Assembly: GCA_963971285.1 (NCBI GenBank)
Contig: OZ020254.1
Coordinates: 19,374,932-19,438,931, forward strand
Origin: Astropecten irregularis
Lineage: Eukaryota; Echinodermata; Asteroidea; Paxillosida; Astropectinidae
Length of the DNA: 64,000 bases
Direction of reading: 5' to 3'
The translations under genes and the position numbers were made by a program. Of this stretch, positions 56,798 to 64,000 are shown one piece after another. The notes beneath the pieces were generated by a model, which was not told the origin of the DNA, ran no database searches, and saw nothing but the letters and a program-made list of their open reading frames with translations. Each line of letters starts with the position of its first letter. The stretch's first letter is position 1.

Positions 56798-59700
56798 CTA
56801 GTGATATAGAGCCAGTGCATGACCTTTTGCCGATGGAGCGTCACCTGACTGATCTGCTGACACAGGACTCATCTGATTGGAGTGTCTACGGTCACCTGAC
56901 CCCGATGCATGGACCCGATTGGATGTTGGAGAACTTTGAAGAAGTGCCCAGCCCTGTTGGATAAGCTCTCTTTTGACCGATGAGAGATCATTTGTATTAT
57001 CGTCAGCACCGGAGTATAGAAGCTCAACTTCACACAACCCATCCTGATTCCTGACGACGCTCACATGACAGGGCTTATTCAAGACCTACGGGTAAAACCA
57101 GACAAAACAACATCAAAATATACTCAATACGGTAGGTTTGCGGTGACATCTCTTCTGTAAGAGTGTGATTCTGACAAGAACTGATGATTTAACACTCGAC
57201 GTTTCGAACAGTGTGCTCTGTTTGTCTTCAGGAGGTTGACTCAAACAGGGCACACTGTTTCAGTTGAACGTCAAGTGTTCACTTCTTCTCAGAATCACAC
57301 ACTCATAGAAGAGATTCTTCCACATGGTGCTACCGCAAACCTCACCTTACTAATACTTCCACCATGACTAAATGTAGTCTTGTCACAAACATGCAGTATT
57401 GATCAATTTTTTGAAAAAGTTCCTTTACTCAATAGAAATTTGGGCTGGTGAAATCACAAATCCTCGTCAAAATATGTAAAATGAATCAAAATCGTTTCTT
57501 CGTGAGAAATAGGCAAAAGGAATTATGTATCAGTTGACTCAATGGTACTTCTATATTTCAGATTGTAAACCACATTAATACCTTTTCAGTAAAATGTGTG
57601 ATGTCCGCTTTGTTCCATTGCACTTTGTCAGCACTAGAGGGAGCCGGCAGGCAAGTCAAACTACAGTGAAGAGCCATGATGGGCATCACGTAGAATCTTT
57701 CTTCAAGCTCACGGATTTTATCGGACGGCAGCATCTCCACGTTCCCATAGTCCACAAAAAGCACCTTGAATGCTGATTCAGGGGCCACAAACTCCAGAGC
57801 AATGGCCCTGTACCATGCATTGTCAGAGTAGATGGCGGCGCATGCCTCTCCGATCTTGGGTTTGTAGGAGTCAAAGTCTTGCAACGTGTATCTTGTGTTG
57901 AGGTGCTCCATCAGGGTTCGAAAGGTCTCCCTGTTGGCGTCGCTGTCCACTTGGAGGTAGAAGTCACTGGGATCGTTGACGATGGTCACGAATCCTTGGA
58001 ACTCGGTTTGAGGGTGCTCCGCTGGAGGCAGGCTTCTTGGTGGCAAGCTCCCAGAGCCTAGATCAGGTGTAGATTCACCTGGAGCTGTTGCCGAGGCCTG
58101 AGCACCTGCGTCGCTTAAGTTAAAGCCAAAGTTTTGCAGAATCGCATTGAAGGATGTCTCCGGCATTTCGGACTGCGGCGAGAAAATTTCCACGTTGACC
58201 TTACAGGAACTTTTGGATTTGACCACGATGCTCGTGCGGCCGTCCACCACCCATTCCTTGAAAGCCTCGGTCATTTCCTCCGGCCAACCCTCGCTTGATG
58301 TAGGCCCCACGCTGGCCAGTCCGCACGGACTGTGGGCGGAGGTGCTAGGGGTAGCGCTGCTGGCTGGCTGGGCTAGTCCGGCGGAGATCAGGACTGATGA
58401 AACGGTTTTGGCTGCAGGCAAAAGAAATTGATGAAAATCATGTTATTTGATTTATAATTCGATTGGAGTTAGGAGGGCCTGTCGTTTCGATCCTAGCAGG
58501 ATCTTTCTCAAAGACTCAATGACAAGAACAGACACACGTAAAGATACACATAAATGGATGAGAGGATCAGAACAAAGGGTGCAGCGTGACCAGGGAAACC
58601 GGGAAAGCATACAATAAGGCTGGGAAACCACAAAGAGAGTATAGAGGTGGGCAAGTAATTTTATAATGGATTCACGAAATGGAGCCAGAGCCGGAGCTGG
58701 AGCCGAGCTTGGAGAAAGACCCAAGTACACCAATAAAGTCGGAAAGGTATCCTTTGCTGGATGAACAAAATTGAGTTAATTTTTATACCATAGAACAAAG
58801 ACAAGTTCTGCTGGATTTCTGAATTAACTTACCATGATCCTCTGCAGTGTAGATCTCAATCTCCTGACCTTCTGGCCCCTGACCTATGAACTTTGACCTG
58901 CTGCAGCCGCCATCTTTATTGACCAAGGATTGGACCATGGTAAGGGCGTCTTTGGACCAGGGACCACGTAGGGGCTTGATGCCGCTCAAGGAGCATCTGA
59001 GAGCCTGACGAAGATGAGACAAGAATCGGGATAATAAGTATTCCGACGAATTCCGCATTGGGGAAACAGTCCCAAAAAATGAGCACAACGCAATCCCCCC
59101 CCTTCCCCGCCCCCAAATAAACTCTTCGTTTTTTTCCTTTGTTGGAAAACCCAGCTGAACCAAAGTTTACGACAAAGTTTTTGGACTACGAGGATCCCCC
59201 CCAAAAACAAAAATGTCCGATGATAAAATTCTTCCTTGTTTTCAAGAACAAATATGAGGCCAAAATAAATTTGTCGCCCTGTCGACCTAACATAGCTTTT
59301 TTCTGTAAACCGATCCGACTGCGCGAACATGGAAGTGAAAAACACCTGCCATTACTGTTGTGTCCCCGTCCGTATTTTGTCCGGCAATAAAAGAATTTAC
59401 GTCCTCCGCACTCGATACTACAGGGTGTACATCCCCTAATCATGGGACATAGACCCGGCAATTATCGAGTGCAACGGACGTTAATTCTTTTGTTGCCGGA
59501 CAAAATACAGACGGGGCACACCAGTAATGGCGGGTGTTTTCACCTCCATGTTCACGCCGTCGGATGGGTGTATTGCGGAATTCTGTGAAATAACGGTCAT
59601 ACTGTGCAGTAGGAGCGGCTTACTAGATCACTCCAACAACTGTATCAACCGAGACAGAACTCGGAACCAGTTCATCCAACTCGCACACTTCTCAATGCTT

Positions 59701-60682
59701 CAGAAGAATGGTCTGGTTTCGGACTACAACCAAAACGCAACACACAATTACCTGCTTGGGCAGTTTCAGCATCTGCTCGCGCAGCTGGCGCAGATTGACC
59801 TTTGACACGGTGTCCAGGTTGCCAAAGTCGATCAGACGGACTTGGTATCTGTCGTTATTGATGGACACCAGTTCAGCGCGGTACCAGTTCTCATCTTCGC
59901 TGTACAGTGCAGCACACACGCTCCCAACCTACAGAGTATCGTACAATGAAAACAATGATTAATATGGAATAATTAACATTTCTCACAATTTCAATCCTTT
60001 TTGTAATATTCAATTTTCAAATAATTTCTTGATGATTCTCATATTCAAGTTGAGGAAAAAGCTTGAAAATATCGAGGTTATTCATGTGACATCATTGGCC
60101 ATCAAGCACAATGAGTGCAAATACGCTTCAGTGCAGATATGCTTCAGTACACATGCAACATACAGTGTCGTACGCATAACCATGGACAACGTAGAAAGCT
60201 TGACGGCCAATTACATTATTTTATGACGTCGGTGAATAACCTCTATAGAAGATATGAAGCTATGCATGGTGGAAGTACTAAGTGAGGTAAGGTTTGCGGT
60301 AGCACCATGTGTACAAGAATCTCTTCTATGAGAATGTGGTTCTCAGAAGAACCGGTGGTGATTGAACACTCAACGTTCAGAACAGCTTGGTCTGTTCGAG
60401 ATTAACTAGCCACCCTCCTGAAGATGAACAGAGCACACTGTTCGGAACGGTGAGGGTCCACCACTGATTCTTCTCAGAACAAAAACTTACAGAAGAGGTT
60501 TTTTGTACATGGTTCAAATCCTGATGCTTTACCTTGGGTACGTAGTTGAGGTCCTCACTGCTGGGTTGGTCCGAGTACGCGGCAGCAAGATCGTCACAGA
60601 TCTTTGAGAATCCGGTCACACTCCGTTCCTGAACGAGCTGCACCCACAATGAGCTAGGGCTCTCCACTTCGGTTACAAGCAC
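56798..60682 (-). CDS. Multi-Tudor domain protein, C-terminal part (TDRD1/6/15-like)
   Basis: Five exons fit perfectly in frame: 60682-60533, 59928-59752, 59004-58833, 58411-57582 and 57085-56798 (TAG stop). Phases are 0, 0, 1 and 0, and every junction is GT-AG. Together they give 538 residues. The 5' exons are not in view, so the gene runs off the right edge. Visible residues about 1-140 form one extended Tudor domain (core with NWYRAEL and LIDFGN, then LRCSLSGIKP of the SN-like half). About 330-480 form a second (AWYRAIAL, LFVDYGN, MALHCSLTCL). The cage positions keep W, Y/F, D and N, as expected for binding methylarginine. A Ser/Pro-rich linker lies between them. The last exon ends in a low-complexity tail. 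Family members scaffold PIWI proteins in germ granules. The exact TDRD class cannot be decided without the 5' half. The introns contain several foldback elements. Confidence 0.93.
57130..57350. mobile_element. AGGTTTGCGGT foldback in a Tudor intron, copy A
   Basis: GTAGGTTTGCGGTGACATC at the left and GGTGCTACCGCAAACCTCAC at the right; arms of about 90 bases with AACAGTGTGCTCTGTT near the middle. Lies between the last two exons. Confidence 0.85.
58450..58610 (-). repeat. GATCCT-loop-AGGATC CGAAAC repeat, copy 2
   Basis: Reverse complement of the 17.64-17.76 kb block, starting right next to the 58411 exon boundary in the intron. Confidence 0.72.
59313..59570. mobile_element. Foldback in a Tudor intron
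   Basis: GCGAACATGGAAGTGAAAAA and TTTTCACCTCCATGTTCACG are mirrored, as are TATTTTGTCCGGCAATAAAA and TTTTGTTGCCGGACAAAATA; arms of over 100 bases. Lies between the exons at 59004 and 59752. Confidence 0.88.
60285..60510. mobile_element. AGGTTTGCGGT foldback in a Tudor intron, copy B
   Basis: TAAGGTTTGCGGTAGCACCA at the left; the right arm is worn (AGAAGAGGTTTTTTGTACAT). It ends about 20 bases from the exon at 60533. Confidence 0.75.
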
Positions 60683-60742
60683 CTACATGCAACAATTTAA
60701 TTAAAATCGAATTTAAAAAACATAACTTATTTTCAACTGAAA

Positions 60743-60880
60743 TAGTAAACACAATACAAGAAATAAACTGCTGCAAACTGCTCATCAGCCAATTACCTGA
60801 AATTTGTAAAATGCTTGGAGTTTATAGGAGGGCCTGAATCATTTCGATCCTAGCAGGATAATCTCAAAAAGCCATTAAGC
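60743..60880 (-). repeat. GATCCT-loop-AGGATC CGAAAC repeat, copy 3
   Basis: AATAAACTGCTGCAAACTGC to GATCCTAGCAGGATAATCTC; the reverse of 17.69-17.82 kb. Confidence 0.72.
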
Positions 60881-60894
60881 CTTGTCAAATAGCC

Positions 60895-61261
60895 CTTGAG
60901 TTGGTTGGCTGGCTGGTTGGCAGGCTGGTTGGTTGGCTGGTTGGCTGGCTCCCCGGCTGGTTGGCTGGTTGGCAGGCTGGTCGTCTGGCTGGTTGGCTGG
61001 TAGGTAGTCTTGTAGGATAGTCATGAATGCTCTGACTGGTTGGATGGCTGGTTGGATGGCTGGTGACTGTCTCCTCAATAAACCAGAAAGCTGTCCAGTT
61101 GGTTGGCTGGTAGGTAGTCTAGTAGGATAGTCATGAATGCTCTGACTAGTTGGACGACTGGCTGGATGGCTGGTACCTGTCAAATGACTGGTTGTCTTGA
61201 CAGCATCTGGGATCTTGGCATCAGTTGAGATTAGCCTGAACCATGTTGAATAAAATCAAAC
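60895..61261 (-). other. Copy of the 125-bp-unit cassette upstream of the Tudor exons
   Basis: 61010-61320 matches 52000-52320 directly, including the acceptor TTGTCACAG|GTTTGATTTT (61261) and internal donor TTGACAG|GTACCAGCC (61177). 60900-61000 is a GGTTGGCTGGCT-type array. Confidence 0.6.
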
Positions 61262-61853
61262 CTGTGACAAATACAAAACGACAAATGGTTGACCAATCAG
61301 CAAAAGCCTTGTATGAATTTATGAAGAGGTAGGGTTTAGTTAATGTTAAAGGAATGTGTTACGAATTAGAACCATAATGTATTTTATCGTGAATAACAGG
61401 GCCTATACATTGATGTTGTACAAGTTTAATATTGTTTATTGCACAATGCCCAGACAGCTGGTCCAAGATGCCAACAACATTACACCGTCAAACAATATGT
61501 GGGGCCCGGTTATTGGGAAAGTTGTGTCTGTGGGAAATCTTGGGTTTGTTTCTGTTTACAATGATCAGCTGTCATGACGTGACTTGCACTGCCTAACATC
61601 AGTGACTGACAAGGTACAGGAATGGAATTCATTAACACCTGGTTCAAATTCCCCAGAACTTAATTGTGATAGCAAAAAATCACTTTCTGCTTGGACTCCT
61701 TCAAGATGTAACTTTGTTGAATGCTTTACTTGCATTTGCCAAATTTTAATTTCATAACACAGGCAGGTCAGCACAAGTTTAGCCCAAAGGTAAGACACAT
61801 GGGATGAACAAGTCTAAGAATGATTTCATACTTTATTTATACTTATAATTTAC
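61262..61853. other. Between cassettes, no gene seen
   Basis: No upstream Tudor exon could be recognised here. Confidence 0.4.
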
Positions 61854-63083
61854 CTGTCCCAATCCAAGTATGGCATCTTCTTGAATGAATGGGTGACTGC
61901 TTGTTGCTGCTTCCCAAGAGGCTGGCTAGTTGGACAGTCACACTCTCACTGGTTTGATGACTCCAAGGATGACTGGTGACTGTCTTTCATTGTTAGACTA
62001 GATGACTGGGCAGGCTGGTTAGCTGGCTCCCTAGTTGGATGGTCATAGTCTAAATACTGGTTTGATGACTCCAAGGATGACTGGTGACTGTCTTTCCTTG
62101 TTAGACTAGATGGCTGGGCTGGCTGGTTAGCTGGCTCCCTAGTTGGATGGTCACAGTCTTACTGGTTTGATGACTCCAAGGATGGCTGGTGACTGTTTTT
62201 CCTTGTTAGACTAGATGACTGGGCTGGCTGGTTAGCTGGCTCCCTAGTTGGATGATCATAGTCTTACTGGTTTGATGACTCCAAGGATGGCTGGTGACTG
62301 TCTTTCCTTGTTAGACTAGATGGCTGGGTTGGCTGGTTAGCTGGCTCCCTAGTTGGATGGTCATAGTCTTACTGGTTTGATGACTCCAAGGATGGCTGGT
62401 GACTGTCTTTCCTTGTTAGACTAGATGGCTGGGTTGGCTGGTTAGCTGGCTCCCTAGTTGGATGGTCATAGTCTTACTGGTTTGATGACTCCAAGGATGG
62501 CTGGTGACTGTCTTTTCTTGTTAGACTAGATGGCTGGGTTGGCTGGTTAGCTGGCTCCCTAGTTGGATGGTCATAGTCTTACTGGTTTGATGACTCCAAG
62601 GATGACTGGTGACTGTCTTTCCTTGTTAGACTAGATGGCTAGGCTGGCTGGTTAGCTGACTCCCTAGTTGGATGGTCATAGTCTTACTGGTTTGATGACT
62701 CCAAGGATGGCTGGTGACTGTCTTTCCTTGTTAGACTAGATGACTGGGCTGGCTGGTTAGCTGGCTCCCTAGTTGGATGATCATAGTCTTACTGGTTTGA
62801 TGACTCCAAGGTTGGCTGGTGACTGTCTTTCCTTGTTAGACTAGATGGCTGGGTTGGCTGGTTAGCTGGCTCCCTAGTTGGATGGTCATAGTCTTACTGG
62901 TTTGATGACTCCAAGGATGGCTGGTGACTGTCTTTCCTTGTTAGACTAGATGGCTGGGTTGGCTGGTTAGCTGGCTCCCGTTAGCCTGGCTAGTGACTCT
63001 CTCTTCTGATGGACAGCCAGATCACTGGTTGCCTTGCTGGTATTTGAGGTCTTGGCATCAGGTGAGATCTGGCTAAGATCACC
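61854..63083 (-). other. Splice-flanked 1.23-kb cassette containing the 105-bp minisatellite
   Basis: Acceptor TTGTTGTTACAG|GGTGATC and donor GGGACAG|GTAAATTATA. All six frames of the consensus unit contain a stop, so a coding role for the array is excluded as read. Confidence 0.55.
61985..62985. repeat. 105-bp minisatellite, about nine units
   Basis: TTAGACTAGATGGCTGGGTT recurs at 61993, 62101, 62206, 62311, 62416, 62521, 62626, 62731, 62836 and 62941: exactly 105 apart from 62101 on. Units differ at only a few positions (for example GATGGCTGG against GATGACTGG). Confidence 0.96.
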
Positions 63084-63436
63084 CTGTAACAACAAAAATC
63101 ATTGGAAGTTGACAGATTGAAAAGATTATGAATGAAACAATCAAACAGCACTCTAACCACTGTCTAATTTCCTTATTTTCCTTAAGGAATAACTGTATGT
63201 ACCATAAGATAAATAGATAGTTGCCATTGGTCCCGATCCACTACAAAGTACCAAGTAACTAATTTCCCATCAGCCAAACATTAGTAACTATCAAGGTACA
63301 GGAGTTAAAATTCACTTACACCCTGTGCCAGTTCCCCCTTGAACGGAATTGTTCAATCATTGCTTAGTTTCAAACCCTTGCAAACAAATTAGACACTTAA
63401 TCCTACCAGGTACTACAAGGCGGGCTGCTAGTGCAT
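63084..63436. other. Between cassettes, no gene seen
   Basis: No supported feature. Confidence 0.4.
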
Positions 63437-63600
63437 ATTTTGCAAATAACACAGCAGCACCCAGTCTTCAGTTTATACCCAACGAAGGTTAGCAGTCCTA
63501 CAACCGAAATATTGTCAACAGCAACACAACGTCATGTGACTTTGATTAACATCTTCCCCTGTTTCAATTGCTACAATGAATAAACATTTTCTCTCTACTG
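63437..63600 (+). repeat. Reverse counterpart of the 28.19-28.33 kb repeat
   Basis: GTTAGCAGTCCTACAACCGA and CAGCAACACAACGTCATGTG match the reverse complement at 28.2-28.3 kb with substitutions. Confidence 0.65.
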
Positions 63601-63760
63601 ATTTTATTCAACTTGCACAAGATGCAAGCTTGTTGAAAGTGTTTCTTGCATTTGCCATATTCACTTGAAAAACACAATCAGATCTGCTGAATTTTGAGCC
63701 AAAAGTTAAGAAACATGGATGAACAAGATTAAAAATGAATCAATACTTGTCAAAATTTAC

Positions 63761-63973
63761 CTGTCCCAATCCAAGTGTGGCATCTTCTTGGCTGGCTGAA
63801 TGGCTGGATGACTGCTTCCTTAGAGGCTGGCTAGTTGGACAGTCACACTCTCACTGGCTGGGTGGCTGGTGACTGTCTTTTCCTAACATACAGCCTGATG
63901 ACAGGTTGCCTTGTTGGTATCTGGGGTCTTGGCATGATTTGAGATCAGGCTGCAGCCAAGTTGGTTGTCAAAC
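63761..63973 (-). other. Splice-flanked cassette, right copy
   Basis: Acceptor TCTTATCATAG|GTTTGACAAC and donor GGGACAG|GTAAATTTTG bound 213 nt, nearly the same as 27821-28032 inverted. It lies upstream of the Tudor exons on the same strand; whether it belongs to that gene is unknown. Confidence 0.6.
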
Positions 63974-64000
63974 CTATGATAAGAAGAAATTAATCAATAA

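Noticed and set aside
61854-63973. Upstream coding exons of the Tudor gene
   Set aside because: The blocks are on the right strand with good splice sites, but every frame carries stops and the sequence is repeat-derived.

Overview
This is a eukaryotic, AT-rich, intron-bearing and repeat-dense window. Three gene models with canonical GT-AG introns are supported, all on the minus strand: a secreted IGFBP-Kazal-Ig protein, a rhodopsin-class GPCR and the 3' part of a Tudor-domain gene. The gene content, frequent GAGGGCGC-type motifs, tRNA-derived SINEs, dense short foldback elements and TTAGGG-type repeats suggest a marine deuterostome invertebrate, most likely an echinoderm (sea star-like). That assignment is inference, not proof.

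Layout. 1-9.2 kb: intergenic, filled with copies of a few short non-autonomous families (a TTAA-flanked element, a 135-bp foldback, a GGGGCCAATTTCAT foldback, tRNA-SINEs). 9.3-11.0 kb: the two-exon IGFBP-Kazal-Ig gene. 11-22 kb: intergenic, with more of the same repeats and one LINE remnant (about 14.5 kb). 22.0-23.8 kb: the two-exon GPCR with a minisatellite in its only visible intron. 24-26.7 kb: intergenic, with foldbacks and a four-unit telomere-like tract. 26.7-53.3 kb: a very large inverted-repeat structure. 53.3-56.5 kb: AT-rich intergenic DNA with repeats. 56.8-60.7 kb: last five visible exons of the Tudor gene. 60.7-64 kb: more splice-flanked minisatellite cassettes; the Tudor gene must continue beyond the window.

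The outstanding feature is the palindrome. About 28.45-39.17 kb reappears, reversed and complemented, at about 40.07-50.34 kb, around a central array (39.18-40.07 kb) of five or six short hairpin units. Outer arm segments are highly similar (one 600-bp block looks about 97-98% identical), while the innermost 1-2 kb on each side is strongly diverged. Each arm also contains a smaller inverted pair whose axis carries an AGTGTTCGTCC hairpin, so the structure is a palindrome of palindromes. Arms differ by many indels and by one transposon present in only one arm, which argues against an assembly fold-back. Splice-flanked cassettes bearing 105- and 125-bp minisatellites flank it in mirror orientation, with a candidate promoter at about 53.1-53.3 kb on the right side. 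Transcription would therefore run inward and could give long double-stranded RNA. A Tudor gene, from a family central to the piRNA pathway, lies 3.5 kb to the right; any functional link is speculation.

I recognise no transposase, reverse transcriptase, capsid or polymerase domain in the palindrome, so its identity is open. No virus-derived element was recognised in the window.
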